Positions 26,836 through 36,500 of a DNA stretch of 64,000 nucleotides are shown in pieces (the first letter of the stretch is position 1; each line of letters starts with the position of its first letter). The notes beneath the pieces were generated by a model. The model searched no databases. It saw nothing but the letters and a program-made list of their open reading frames with translations, and had not been told where the DNA came from. Origin of the DNA: Pseudomonas sp. CFII64 (GTDB lineage: Bacteria > Pseudomonadota > Gammaproteobacteria > Pseudomonadales > Pseudomonadaceae); the NCBI RefSeq assembly GCF_000416235.1, contig NZ_ATLO01000046.1, positions 141,210 through 205,209 on the forward strand. The letters run 5' to 3'. A program made the translations under genes and the position numbers.

Positions 26836-27614
26836 TGAACTACTCCACCAATGAAATGATGACCATTGCCGCCGCGCGCCGCTTGCGCAACGGCGCGGTC
26901 TGCTTCGTCGGCATCGGCCTGCCTTCCAAGGCGGCCAACCTGGCGCGTCTGACGTCGTCGCCGGACGTGGTGCTGATTTACGAATCCGGCCCGATTGGCG
27001 CCAAGCCTTCGGTATTGCCGCTGTCGATTGGCGACGGCGAGCTGGCCGAAACCGCCGACACTGTAGTTTCCACCAGCGAAATCTTCCGCTACTGGCTGCA
27101 AGGCGGTCGGGTCGACGTCGGCTTTCTCGGCGCCGCGCAAGTCGACCGTTTCGGCAATATCAACACCACGGTGGTCGGCGATTATCACCATCCCAAAGTG
27201 CGTTTGCCGGGTGCCGGTGGTGCGCCGGAAATCGCCGGTTCCGCCAAACAGGTGTTGATCATCCTCAAGCAGTCGGCCCGGGCGTTCGTCAACAAGCTCG
27301 ACTTTATGACCTCGGTCGGCCATGGCGAAGGCGGCGACTCGCGCAAACGCCTGGGCCTGCCGGGCGCCGGGCCGGTGGGGATCATCACCGACCTGTGCAT
27401 CATGGAACCTGAAGCGGATACCAACGAATTTGTCGTGACCACACTGCATCCGGGCGTGACCCGCGAACAGGTGATTGCCGCCACGGGTTGGGACGTGCGC
27501 TTTGCCGAGAACGTCGAGTTTTCCGCCGACCCGACTGATATTGAATTGACTGCCCTGCGTGATCTGGAAGCGCGAACCGCTGCCGCTCACGGCCAGGCAC
27601 CGGGAGAAGCGTGA
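26835..27614 (+). CDS. pcaJ: 3-oxoadipate CoA-transferase subunit B
   Basis: Beta subunit (259 residues) of the same CoA-transferase. The catalytic Glu is Glu50 in IYESGPIGAKP. The mature fold continues with GGRVDVGFLGAAQVDRFGN. The ATG lies in the stop of pcaI (TAATG) and the stop overlaps the start of pcaF by 1 nt, so the three genes are translated together. Confidence 0.95.
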   Translation: MNYSTNEMMTIAAARRLRNGAVCFVGIGLPSKAANLARLTSSPDVVLIYESGPIGAKPSVLPLSIGDGELAETADTVVSTSEIFRYWLQGGRVDVGFLGAAQVDRFGNINTTVVGDYHHPKVRLPGAGGAPEIAGSAKQVLIILKQSARAFVNKLDFMTSVGHGEGGDSRKRLGLPGAGPVGIITDLCIMEPEADTNEFVVTTLHPGVTREQVIAATGWDVRFAENVEFSADPTDIELTALRDLEARTAAAHGQAPGEA

Positions 27615-28813
27615 TGCGTGACGTCTTTATCTGCGATGCGATTCGCACCCCGATTGGCCGCTTCGGCGGCGGATTGGCCAGCGTGCGCGCCGACGATCTG
27701 GCCGCCGTGCCGATCAAGGCGCTGATGGAGCGCAACCCTTCGGTGAACTGGAACGAAGTCGACGAAGTGTTCTTCGGCTGCGCCAACCAGGCCGGCGAAG
27801 ACAACCGCAACGTTGCGCGTATGGCGGCGTTGTTGGCGGGCTTGCCGGAGAGCATTCCCGGCGTGACCCTAAACCGGCTCTGCGCTTCGGGGATGGACGC
27901 CATCGGTACGGCGTTTCGCGCCATTGCTGCTGGCGAGATGGAGCTGGCGATTGCCGGCGGCGTCGAGTCCATGTCCCGTGCGCCATTTGTCATGGGCAAG
28001 GCCGATGCGGCGTATTCGCGCAACATGAAGCTGGAAGACACCACCATTGGCTGGCGCTTCGTCAATCCGCTGATGAAGGCGCAGTACGGTGTCGATTCGA
28101 TGCCACAGACCGGCGATAACGTCGCCGATGATTTCAGGATTTCTCGAGCCGATCAGGACGCTTTCGCCCTGCGCAGCCAGCAGCGCACTGCCGCTGCCCA
28201 GGCTGCGGGCTTTTTCAAAGAGGAAATCGTTGCGGTACGCGTGGCGCACAAGAAGGGCGAAACGGTGGTCGAGCAGGATGAACATCCGCGCGCCGATACC
28301 AGTCTGGAAACCCTGAGCAAGCTCAAGCCGGTCAATGGTCCTGACAAGACCGTCACCGCTGGCAATGCGTCGGGCGTCAACGATGGTGCCGCAGCGCTGA
28401 TTCTGGCTTCGGCCGAAGCGGTAAAAAAACATGGGCTGACCCCGCGCGCACGGATTCTTGGCATGGCCAGCGCCGGTGTAGCGCCACGCGTCATGGGCAT
28501 CGGCCCGGTTCCTGCGGTGCGCAAACTGGTGGAACGCCTGGGTTTGGCCGTTTCAGATTTCGATGTGATCGAACTCAACGAAGCCTTCGCCAGCCAGGGT
28601 CTGGCGGTGTTGCGCGAATTGGGTCTGGCCGACGATGCGCCGCAGGTCAATCCTAACGGCGGCGCCATTGCCTTGGGTCATCCGCTGGGCATGAGCGGCG
28701 CGCGCCTGGTGCTGACCGCCTTGCACCAACTGGAAAAAAGCGGTGGCCGCCGAGGCTTGGCGACCATGTGTGTCGGAGTAGGGCAGGGCCTGGCACTGGC
28801 GATAGAGCGCTAA
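27614..28813 (+). CDS. pcaF: Beta-ketoadipyl-CoA thiolase
   Basis: Splits beta-ketoadipyl-CoA into succinyl-CoA and acetyl-CoA, the last step of the pathway. The 399-residue protein has the nucleophile Cys90 in LNRLCASGMDA, the catalytic His in GHPLGMSGAR and the second Cys in CVGVGQG. The ATG at 27614 has GGGAG 7 nt upstream; a GTG one codon earlier is possible. A terminator follows at 28832. Confidence 0.96.
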   Translation: MRDVFICDAIRTPIGRFGGGLASVRADDLAAVPIKALMERNPSVNWNEVDEVFFGCANQAGEDNRNVARMAALLAGLPESIPGVTLNRLCASGMDAIGTAFRAIAAGEMELAIAGGVESMSRAPFVMGKADAAYSRNMKLEDTTIGWRFVNPLMKAQYGVDSMPQTGDNVADDFRISRADQDAFALRSQQRTAAAQAAGFFKEEIVAVRVAHKKGETVVEQDEHPRADTSLETLSKLKPVNGPDKTVTAGNASGVNDGAAALILASAEAVKKHGLTPRARILGMASAGVAPRVMGIGPVPAVRKLVERLGLAVSDFDVIELNEAFASQGLAVLRELGLADDAPQVNPNGGAIALGHPLGMSGARLVLTALHQLEKSGGRRGLATMCVGVGQGLALAIER

Positions 28814-28831
28814 CGCTACACCCGCAACGTG

Positions 28832-28895
28832 CACTCACCCGAGTCGTCGACTGCCTCCACGAAAAGGCAAATCGACGGCTTGGGTGAGTGTTTTT
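28832..28895 (+). terminator. Terminator after pcaIJF
   Basis: ACTCACCC...CGTCGA and TCGACG...GGGTGAGT form a long imperfect stem (28832-28890) with a T-tract from 28891. It ends the pcaIJF transcript. Confidence 0.75.
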
Positions 28896-28914
28896 GTGCT
28901 GCGGCTACCACATC

Positions 28915-28951
28915 CGTAGGCGCGAATTCATTCGCGAGGGCGTCAGGCCTG
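28915..28951. repeat. REP-like palindromic repeat
   Basis: GCGCGAATTCATTCGCGAGG inside a GTAGG-flanked unit, a form of the short extragenic repeats common in Pseudomonas. Confidence 0.6.
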
Positions 28952-28998
28952 ATATCGAATTGTGCCCGATGGACACTGGACGACAAGTCTGGCCCCTC

Positions 28999-29012
28999 CC
29001 GGATATATCCGG
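28999..29012. promoter_or_regulatory. Perfect palindrome upstream of pcaT
   Basis: CCGGATATATCCGG is a 14-bp perfect palindrome about 113 nt before pcaT. It may be an operator; no matching PcaR-box-like sequence is next to it. Confidence 0.35.
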
Positions 29013-29124
29013 TCCTGCAGGTCGTCAGGCAATCCGCTAATTCTTTTCAAATTGTTGCGCGCGCTTCGGCGACAATGTTACAGGTTATGTCTTGAATGCT
29101 GTTTAACACTTATGGGGAAAAATA

Positions 29125-30414
29125 ATGACAACGACGCATTACACAGGTGAAGAACGCAGCAAGAGGATATTCGCAATTGTCGGTGCTTCGTCCGGCAACC
29201 TCGTCGAATGGTTCGACTTTTATGTCTATGCCTTCTGCGCAATCTATTTCGCGCCTGCCTTTTTTCCGTCAGACGATCCAACCGTGCAATTGCTCAACAC
29301 CGCTGGCGTGTTTGCCGCCGGGTTTTTGATGCGGCCTATCGGTGGCTGGTTGTTCGGTCGGGTGGCCGACAAACATGGCCGCAAGAACTCGATGATGATT
29401 GCGGTGCTGATGATGTGCGGCGGCTCGCTGATCATCGCTTGTCTGCCGACGTATGCGTCGATTGGTGCCTGGGCACCGGCGCTGCTGTTGCTGGCGCGTC
29501 TGATTCAGGGCTTGTCGGTCGGCGGCGAGTACGGCACGACCGCGACCTACATGAGCGAAGTTGCCTTGCGCGGGCAGCGCGGTTTTTTCGCCTCGTTCCA
29601 GTACGTGACACTGATCGGCGGCCAGTTACTGGCGGTGCTGACGGTGGTCATCATGCAGCAGTTCCTCAGCACTGAAGAATTGCGCGACTACGGCTGGCGG
29701 ATCCCGTTCGTCATTGGCGCCGTTGCGGCGGTGATTTCCCTGTTTCTGCGGCGCAGTCTGGAAGAAACCACCACCGCTGAAAGTCGCAAGGACAAAGATG
29801 CCGGCAGCATCAGCGCGTTGTTCCGCGATCACAAGGCAGCCTTTATTACAGTGTTGGGCTACACCGCTGGCGGCTCGCTGATTTTCTACACCTTTACCAC
29901 TTACATGCAGAAATACCTGGTGAACACTGGCGGCATGCATCCCAAGACCGCCAGTTACATCATGACCGGCGCGCTGTTCCTTTATATGTGCATGCAACCG
30001 TTGTTCGGCATGCTGGCGGACAAGATCGGTCGTCGTAACTCGATGCTGTGGTTCGGCGCGCTGGGCACGCTGTGCACCGTGCCGATTCTGATGACCCTGA
30101 AAACCACCACCAACCCGTTCATGGCGTTTGTGTTGATCACCCTGGCGCTGGCGATTGTCAGTTTCTACACCTCGATCAGTGGTCTGGTCAAAGCCGAGAT
30201 GTTCCCGCCTCAGGTGCGCGCTTTGGGTGTCGGCCTGGCGTATGCGGTGGCCAACGCGGTGTTCGGCGGTTCCGCCGAGTACGTGGCGCTGAACCTGAAG
30301 AACATGGGCATGGAGAGCAACTTCTACTGGTACGTGACGGTCATGATGGCCATCGCGTTCCTGTTCAGCCTGCGTCTGCCGAAACAGCCGGCGTACCTGC
30401 ACGAAGATCATTGA
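29125..30414 (+). CDS. pcaT: Dicarboxylate MFS transporter PcaT
   Basis: A 429-residue MHS/MFS proton symporter for beta-ketoadipate and related dicarboxylates in the pca regulon. It has twelve membrane helices. NLVEWFDFYVYAFCAIYF begins helix 1, and the loop motif GRVADKHGRKNSMM follows helix 2, the family's signature. GGGGAAA precedes the ATG at 29125. It is about 300 nt after pcaF with its own promoter and terminator. Similar in sequence to the KgtP-type gene at 53613-54938. Confidence 0.92.
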   Translation: MTTTHYTGEERSKRIFAIVGASSGNLVEWFDFYVYAFCAIYFAPAFFPSDDPTVQLLNTAGVFAAGFLMRPIGGWLFGRVADKHGRKNSMMIAVLMMCGGSLIIACLPTYASIGAWAPALLLLARLIQGLSVGGEYGTTATYMSEVALRGQRGFFASFQYVTLIGGQLLAVLTVVIMQQFLSTEELRDYGWRIPFVIGAVAAVISLFLRRSLEETTTAESRKDKDAGSISALFRDHKAAFITVLGYTAGGSLIFYTFTTYMQKYLVNTGGMHPKTASYIMTGALFLYMCMQPLFGMLADKIGRRNSMLWFGALGTLCTVPILMTLKTTTNPFMAFVLITLALAIVSFYTSISGLVKAEMFPPQVRALGVGLAYAVANAVFGGSAEYVALNLKNMGMESNFYWYVTVMMAIAFLFSLRLPKQPAYLHEDH

Positions 30415-30452
30415 TGAGTCGCGCGGCTGCTTGAAGCGTACTTTTGAAGATC

Positions 30453-30485
30453 AAAAAAAACCCACCTGAATTGGTGGGTTTTTTT
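30453..30485. terminator. Shared terminator between pcaT and oprM
   Basis: AAAAAACCCACC (30455-30466) and GGTGGGTTTTTTT form a symmetric stem for two convergent transcripts. Confidence 0.93.
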
Positions 30486-30497
30486 ATGACGCGGCGA

Positions 30498-31958
30498 TCA
30501 GAACAACTGAACGCTCGGCTTCTCTTGCGAGACTGGCTTGGCCTGTCCGGTCTGCTCGTACCAGCCACCGCCCAAGGCTTTGTACAGATTGACCTCGCTG
30601 GTGAGCTGGGACAAACGGTCGGTGATCAACGACTGCTGCGCGCTGAACAACGAGCGCTGGGCGTCGAGGAAGGTCAGGTTGCTGTCGATACCAATGCGAT
30701 AGCGACGTTCGGCCAGACGGTAGTAGTCCTGGTTGGCGGCAACGAAATCACTCTGCGCCTGCAACTGCTCGTTGAAGGTTTTACGTGCGGTGAGACCGTC
30801 GGAGACTTCCTGGAACGCCGTCTGAATCGCCTTCTCGTAGTTGGCGACGCTGATTTCTTTCTGGATTTTCGAGTAATCCAGGCTGGCGCGCAGGCTGCCG
30901 GCGTTGAAGATCGGGATGTTGATGCTCGGCTGGAACAGCCAGGTACCCGAACCGCCATTGAACAGGCCGGACAAGTCCGGGCTGATCGTACCGGCATTGG
31001 CCGTCAGGCTGATGCTCGGGAAGAACGCCGCACGTGCCGCGCCGATATTGGCGTTGGCCGCCTTGAGTTCATGCTCGGCTTGCAGGATGTCCGGACGACG
31101 CTGCAACAGCTCCGAAGGCATGCCGGCCGGTACCAGACTCAACAGATCCGCGCTCAGCGGCTGGGCTTGTGGCAGGTTGTTCGGCAGGCCGGAACCGAGC
31201 AACAGCGTCAGGCTGTTGAGGTCCTGGGCAACCTGGCGCTGGTAGCGCGCCAGGGAAACCCGGGCACTTTCAACCGAGGTCCGCGACTGGCTCAGGTCCA
31301 GTGCCGACGACACACCGACTTCATTGCTGCGCGAGGTCAGGCGGTAGCTTTCTTCGAACGCCTTGAGGGTGTTCTGGGTCAGCTTGAGCAGTTCCTGGTC
31401 GGCTTGCCACGTCAGATAAGCATTGGCGACGTTGGCCACCAGGCTGATCTGGGTGCTGCGGCGCGCTTCTTCGCTGGAGAAGTAAGTCTCCAGCGCTTGC
31501 TCGCTAAGGCTGCGTATGCGACCGAACAGGTCCAGCTCGTAAGCGCTGACGCCCAGTGTGGCCGAGTACTGGCTGGTAATGCCCGACTCGCCGCTGGTGG
31601 ACAGATTCGCCGGAACCCGCTGACGGCTGCCGCTGCCCGTGGCGGAAACCGCCGGGAACAGATCGGCACGCTGGATGCGGTATTGCGCACGGTAGGCATC
31701 GATGTTCAGCGCCGCGACACGCAGGTCACGGTTGTTGACCAGTGCCGTCTGGATCAACTGTTGCAGGGCCGGGTCATGGAAAAACTGACGCCAGCCTTGT
31801 TCCGCCGCTGCAACGTTCGCCGCTTCGGCCGGCGAATATGCCGGACCTTGCGGATACTGCGCCGCGACCGGCGCTGCAGGTTGCTTGTACTCAGGGATCA
31901 ACGAGCAGCCGCCGAGAATGAACGCGGTGACCGCCAGAGAGATCAGGGACTTGCTCAT
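30498..31958 (-). CDS. oprM: Outer-membrane channel of RND efflux pump
   Basis: A 486-residue trimeric outer-membrane lipoprotein of the OprM/TtgC type. The signal ends FILGGC with the lipidated Cys. Two outer-membrane factor repeats follow, with the conserved YELDLFGRIRSLSEQA and RRPDILQAEHEL. It overlaps mexB by 4 nt (ATGA). It exports multiple drugs with MexA and MexB. Confidence 0.95.
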   Translation of the reverse strand: MSKSLISLAVTAFILGGCSLIPEYKQPAAPVAAQYPQGPAYSPAEAANVAAAEQGWRQFFHDPALQQLIQTALVNNRDLRVAALNIDAYRAQYRIQRADLFPAVSATGSGSRQRVPANLSTSGESGITSQYSATLGVSAYELDLFGRIRSLSEQALETYFSSEEARRSTQISLVANVANAYLTWQADQELLKLTQNTLKAFEESYRLTSRSNEVGVSSALDLSQSRTSVESARVSLARYQRQVAQDLNSLTLLLGSGLPNNLPQAQPLSADLLSLVPAGMPSELLQRRPDILQAEHELKAANANIGAARAAFFPSISLTANAGTISPDLSGLFNGGSGTWLFQPSINIPIFNAGSLRASLDYSKIQKEISVANYEKAIQTAFQEVSDGLTARKTFNEQLQAQSDFVAANQDYYRLAERRYRIGIDSNLTFLDAQRSLFSAQQSLITDRLSQLTSEVNLYKALGGGWYEQTGQAKPVSQEKPSVQLF

Positions 31959-34900
31959 TGGCCAGCCTCATCATGTGAAGTTTCTTTCTGTTTGCCCTTG
32001 AACAACGAGGATACCGAGACGAAGAACAAAGGTACCCAGAAGATCGCCAGGACAACGGCCGTGATCATACCGCCGATTACGCCGGTACCGATCGAATGTT
32101 GACTGCCCGAACCTGCGCCGGTGGAAATCGCCAGCGGCACAACGCCGAGGATGAACGCCATGGACGTCATCACAATCGGTCGCAGGCGCATCCGGCAGGC
32201 TTCGATCGCTGCATCCACAAGGCTCTTGCCCTGTTCATGCAGTTCTTTGGCGAACTCCACGATCAGAATCGCGTTCTTCGCCGCCAGACCCACCGTCACC
32301 AGCAAGCCCACCTGGAAGAACACGTCGTTGGACAAACCACGCAGGCTCGTTGCCATCAACGCACCGATTACCCCGAGCGGGACCACCAGCAATACCGCGA
32401 TAGGAATCGACCAGCTTTCATACAAGGCCGCCAGACAGAGGAACACCACCAGCAGCGACAGCGCATACAACGCAGGCGCTTGCGAGCCGGACAGACGTTC
32501 TTCGTACGACAGACCGGTCCATGCATAGCCGATACCCGCTGGCAGTTTCTTGGCCAGGGCTTCGACTTCAGCCATCGCTTCACCCGAGCTGTAGCCCGGC
32601 GCCGGCGTACCGAGGATCTCTTCAGCGGTCACGCCGTTATAGCGCGATAGCTTCGGCGAACCATAGACCCATTCGCCCGAGGCAAACGACGCGAAGGGCA
32701 CCATTTCACCGCTGGCGTTGCGCACGTACCACTTCTTCAGGTCTTCAGGGCTCATGCGGGCACTTGCTTCACCCTGCACATACACCTTCTTGACTCGACC
32801 ACGGTCGATGAAGTCGTTGACGTAGTTACCGCCCAGCGCGATGGACAGCGTGGTGTTGATGTCCGACAGCGTCACGCCCAAGGCACTGGCGCGTTCGTCG
32901 TCGATGGTCAGCTGATACTGCGGCTCGTCATTCAGGCCGTTGGGACGTACGCCCGCCAGAATCTTGCTTTGCGCCGCCATGCCGAGGAACTGGTTGCGAG
33001 CTTCCATCAACTTGGCATGGCCGACACCGCCCTGATCCTGCAGGAAGACGTCAAAGCCCGTGGCGTTACCCAGTTCCAGAACCGCTGGCGGAACCACGGC
33101 GAACACCATGGCATCGCGGAAGCCGAAGAAGTGCGCCTGCGCCCGCTTGGCCAGCGCAAACACGCTGTTTTCCGCGGAACGATCGCCCCATGGCTTGAGC
33201 ATGATGAAGGCCAGGCCCGAGCTTTGACCGCGACCGGCGAAGTTGAAGCCGTTTACGGTGAATACCGAAGCAACCGCGCCGCCTTCCTCTTCAAGCAGGT
33301 ATTTGCGCATGTTGTCGATCACGCCCTGAGTACGCTCGGACGAGGAACCCGCCGGCGTCTGCACCTGGGCAAAGATCACGCCCTGGTCTTCTTCGGGCAG
33401 GAACGCCGCTGGAATGCGGGTAAACATCCAGATCATGCCGGCAAAAATCAGCAGGTAGACCAGGAACGCCGGGATGCGGTGCTTGAGCATATTGCCCACG
33501 CCGCGCTCGTAGCTCTGCACGCTGCGGTCGAAGGTCCGGTTGAACCAGCCGAAGAAGCCGCGTTTTGGCTGACCGTGTTTCTCGTGATCGATGGGCTTGA
33601 GCATGGTGGCGCACAAGGCCGGGGTGAAGATCAGCGCGACGACCACCGAGAGGGCCATGGCCGAAACGATCGTGATCGAGAACTGCTTGTAAATCACACC
33701 GGTGGAGCCGCCGAAGAACGCCATTGGCAGCAGAACCGCCGACAGCACCAGAGCGATACCGATCAGCGCGCCCTGGATCTGCTCCATGGACTTGATCGTG
33801 GCATCTCGAGGCGAAAGTTTCTCCTCTGCCATCACCCGCTCGACGTTCTCCACCACCACAATCGCATCGTCCACCAGCAAGCCGATGGCCAGAATCATGC
33901 CGAACATGGTCAAGGTGTTGATGGTAAAGCCGAAGGCCGCGAGGATGCCGAACGTTCCCAGCAATACCACGGGCACGGTCATCGTGGTGATGATCGTGGC
34001 GCGGAAGTTTTGCAGGAACAGGTACATCACCAGGAACACCAGCACAATCGCTTCGCCCAGCGTGTGAACCACGCCGGAAATCGATTCACTGACCACTGGC
34101 GTGGTGTCGTACGGATAAACGACTTTCATGCCCGGCGGGAAAAACGGTTCAAGCTGGGCAACCGTGGCGCGAATCGCCTTGGCGGTGTCCAGTGCGTTGG
34201 CACCGGTCGCCAGCTTGATCGCCAGACCGGAAGCGGCCTTGCCGTTGAACTGCGCGTCGATGCTGTAGTTTTCGCCACCCAGACCCACACGGGCAACGTC
34301 ACGCAAGCGAACCTGCGAGCCGTCCTGATTCACTTTCAGGAAGATGTTGCCGAACTGCTCGGCGGTCTGCAGACGCGTCTTGCCGATGATGGTTGCGTTG
34401 AGCTGCTGGCCCGGCATCGCGGGCAAACCGCCCAACTGACCGGAAGATATCTGCACGTTCTGCGCAGCAACGGCGGTTTTCACGTCCACCGGCGTCAGCT
34501 GGAAGTTGTTCAGCTTGGCCGGATCGAGCCAGATACGCATGGCGTACTGGGCACCGAACACCTGGAAGTCGCCCACACCGGAAGTACGGGAGATCGGATC
34601 CTGCATGTTCGAGACGATGTAGTTGGCCAGGTCTTCCTTGCCCATGTTGCCGTCTTCAGACACCAGGCCGATCACCATCAGGAAGTTTTTCACTGCCTTG
34701 GTTACCCGGATGCCCTGCTGCTGAACTTCCTGCGGCAGGAGTGGCGTCGCCAGGTTCAGTTTGTTCTGGACCTGAACCTGCGCGGTATCCGGGTTGGTGC
34801 CCTGGTTGAACGTGGCCGTGATGGTCATGCTGCCGTCGGAGTTACTTTCCGAGCCGACATAACGCAGGTTATCGATACCGTTGAGCTGCTGCTCGATCAC

Positions 34901-35089
34901 CTGCACCACGGTGTCCTGCACGGTCTGTGCAGAAGCGCCAGGGTAAGTAACCTGAATCGCAATGGCCGGTGGCGCAATGCTCGGGTACTGGTTGATTGGC
35001 AACTTGAGGATCGATAGTGCCCCGACCAGCATAATCACGAGGGCAATTACCCACGCGAAAATCGGGCGGTCGATAAAAAATTTCGACAT
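31955..35089 (-). CDS. mexB: RND multidrug transporter subunit MexB
   Basis: The inner-membrane proton antiporter of the pump, 1,044 residues. Helix 4 has GLLVDDAIVVVENVER with the paired Asp residues of the proton relay, and the second half carries LLVTVGLAAKNAILIVEFA with the conserved Lys. There are twelve helices and two large periplasmic loops. It overlaps oprM and is 3 nt from mexA, so all three are co-transcribed. The substrate range cannot be read from sequence. Confidence 0.96.
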   Translation of the reverse strand: MSKFFIDRPIFAWVIALVIMLVGALSILKLPINQYPSIAPPAIAIQVTYPGASAQTVQDTVVQVIEQQLNGIDNLRYVGSESNSDGSMTITATFNQGTNPDTAQVQVQNKLNLATPLLPQEVQQQGIRVTKAVKNFLMVIGLVSEDGNMGKEDLANYIVSNMQDPISRTSGVGDFQVFGAQYAMRIWLDPAKLNNFQLTPVDVKTAVAAQNVQISSGQLGGLPAMPGQQLNATIIGKTRLQTAEQFGNIFLKVNQDGSQVRLRDVARVGLGGENYSIDAQFNGKAASGLAIKLATGANALDTAKAIRATVAQLEPFFPPGMKVVYPYDTTPVVSESISGVVHTLGEAIVLVFLVMYLFLQNFRATIITTMTVPVVLLGTFGILAAFGFTINTLTMFGMILAIGLLVDDAIVVVENVERVMAEEKLSPRDATIKSMEQIQGALIGIALVLSAVLLPMAFFGGSTGVIYKQFSITIVSAMALSVVVALIFTPALCATMLKPIDHEKHGQPKRGFFGWFNRTFDRSVQSYERGVGNMLKHRIPAFLVYLLIFAGMIWMFTRIPAAFLPEEDQGVIFAQVQTPAGSSSERTQGVIDNMRKYLLEEEGGAVASVFTVNGFNFAGRGQSSGLAFIMLKPWGDRSAENSVFALAKRAQAHFFGFRDAMVFAVVPPAVLELGNATGFDVFLQDQGGVGHAKLMEARNQFLGMAAQSKILAGVRPNGLNDEPQYQLTIDDERASALGVTLSDINTTLSIALGGNYVNDFIDRGRVKKVYVQGEASARMSPEDLKKWYVRNASGEMVPFASFASGEWVYGSPKLSRYNGVTAEEILGTPAPGYSSGEAMAEVEALAKKLPAGIGYAWTGLSYEERLSGSQAPALYALSLLVVFLCLAALYESWSIPIAVLLVVPLGVIGALMATSLRGLSNDVFFQVGLLVTVGLAAKNAILIVEFAKELHEQGKSLVDAAIEACRMRLRPIVMTSMAFILGVVPLAISTGAGSGSQHSIGTGVIGGMITAVVLAIFWVPLFFVSVSSLFKGKQKETSHDEAGQ

Positions 35090-35092
35090 GAA

Positions 35093-36253
35093 TTACTCCC
35101 CTTTACTGCCTGCGGCTTTTTCAGTTGCCGGGGCAGGTGCCGGGTTTGCCGACTTGACGTTGGTGGCTTCTGCGACCTTCACTTCTGCGCCTGGTTTAAC
35201 GTACTGCAGACCTTCAGTGATGATCCGGTCCCCGGCTTGCAGGCCACTTTCGATCAACCAGTCGCTACCCACGGTGCGATTAGCCACCAAGGTGCGCAAT
35301 TCGACCTTGTTGTCCTTGTTGACGATCAATGCGGTCGGCGTGCCTTTCAGGTCACGCGTAACGCCTTGCTGTGGTGCCAGAATCGCGGTGGCATTGACGC
35401 CGCTCTGCAAGCGGGCGTGAACGAACATGCCTGGCAGCAAACGGTGGTCCGGGTTCGGGAACACGGCGCGCAGGGTCACGGAACCGGTGGTTTGGTCCAC
35501 GGAGACTTCAGAGAACTCCAGCTTGCCTTCCAGCGGGTACTTGCTGTTGTCTTCCAGCGTCAGGTTGACCTTGGCCGCGTTATCGCCGGCTTTCTGCAAC
35601 TTGCCGCTGTCGAGCTCGGCGCGCAGCTTGAGCATGTCGACCGAAGACTGCACCACATCGACGTAGATCGGGTCGAGTTGCTGAATCGTCGCCATGGCAT
35701 CGGCCTGATTACTGCTGACCAGTGCGCCTTCCGTTACTGACGAGCGACCGATACGGCCGGAAATCGGCGACAGCACTTTGGTGTAGCGCAGATTGATCTG
35801 AGCGGTCTGGTACGTGGCCTGGGCGGTCAGGCTGTCGGCCAGGGCAGTGTCGTACTCCTGACGGCTGACGGCTTGCTCGCTGACCAATTGCTTATAACGA
35901 TCGGCCAACGACTTGGCTGATTGCAAGGCGGCCTTGGCGCTGTTGGCAGTGGCTTCGTAAAGGGCCGGATCAATCTGATAGAGCTGCTGGCCGACCTTGA
36001 CGTCTGCACCTTCGGTGAACAGGCGCTTGAGGATGATGCCGTTGACCTGCGGACGAACTTCCGCGATGCGGAACGCCGTGGTTCTGCCAGGCAGATCCGA
36101 GGTCAGCGTGTATGGCTGGGTTTTCAGAGTGACCACACCAACCTGAGGTGGCGGCGGAGCAGGGGCCGCCTCTTCTTTTTTACTGCAACCGCCGAGCAGG
36201 GTGGCCAGGGCGACGGCAGTGACCAGAACGGTAACAGCTGGCTTGAATTGCAT
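35093..36253 (-). CDS. mexA: Periplasmic adaptor MexA
   Basis: The membrane fusion protein, 386 residues, linking MexB and OprM. The start at 36253 (ATG, GAGGA upstream) gives a lipoprotein signal ending LLGGC. The coiled-coil hairpin lies near residues 90-160, between two lipoyl halves (YQIDPALYEA and TKVLSPISGRIGRSS). An in-frame ATG further upstream adds residues that would weaken the signal. Confidence 0.95.
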   Translation of the reverse strand: MQFKPAVTVLVTAVALATLLGGCSKKEEAAPAPPPPQVGVVTLKTQPYTLTSDLPGRTTAFRIAEVRPQVNGIILKRLFTEGADVKVGQQLYQIDPALYEATANSAKAALQSAKSLADRYKQLVSEQAVSRQEYDTALADSLTAQATYQTAQINLRYTKVLSPISGRIGRSSVTEGALVSSNQADAMATIQQLDPIYVDVVQSSVDMLKLRAELDSGKLQKAGDNAAKVNLTLEDNSKYPLEGKLEFSEVSVDQTTGSVTLRAVFPNPDHRLLPGMFVHARLQSGVNATAILAPQQGVTRDLKGTPTALIVNKDNKVELRTLVANRTVGSDWLIESGLQAGDRIITEGLQYVKPGAEVKVAEATNVKSANPAPAPATEKAAGSKGE

Positions 36254-36336
36254 GAAGATCCTCGGGTCAGGAGCCTGAGTGCTCAAGAAGGTTAAAGGTT
36301 AAAAATGTATTCCGGCTGGATAAGTAGGAAGCTAAT

Positions 36337-36370
36337 GAATATACTTACATTCACGGTTGTTTGTAAATAC
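36337..36370. promoter_or_regulatory. TtgR/PmeR operator between mexAB-oprM and its repressor
   Basis: The minus-strand sequence contains GTATTTACAAACAACC followed by TGAATGTAAGTATATTC, nearly identical to the TtgR operator of P. putida as I remember it. The operator overlaps the promoters of both divergent transcripts. Its position between mexA and ttgR fits drug-relieved repression. Confidence 0.85.
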
Positions 36371-36500
36371 CCAGCCCTGCATCAATACGCCGCAGGAATC
36401 GGGAATTGTAGGTTCGGGACAAGGCAATACAAATGCCGCCCGGTTCTGCTTGGGAGCTGTCAATTCGCAGTTCCAGGCAATTTGATGAGGTTTTACTGCC

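Noticed and set aside
32969..35017. A 682-codon open frame antisense to mexB
   Set aside because: The His/Arg/Gln-rich product is typical of antisense translation in high-GC DNA, and mexB is clear on the other strand.
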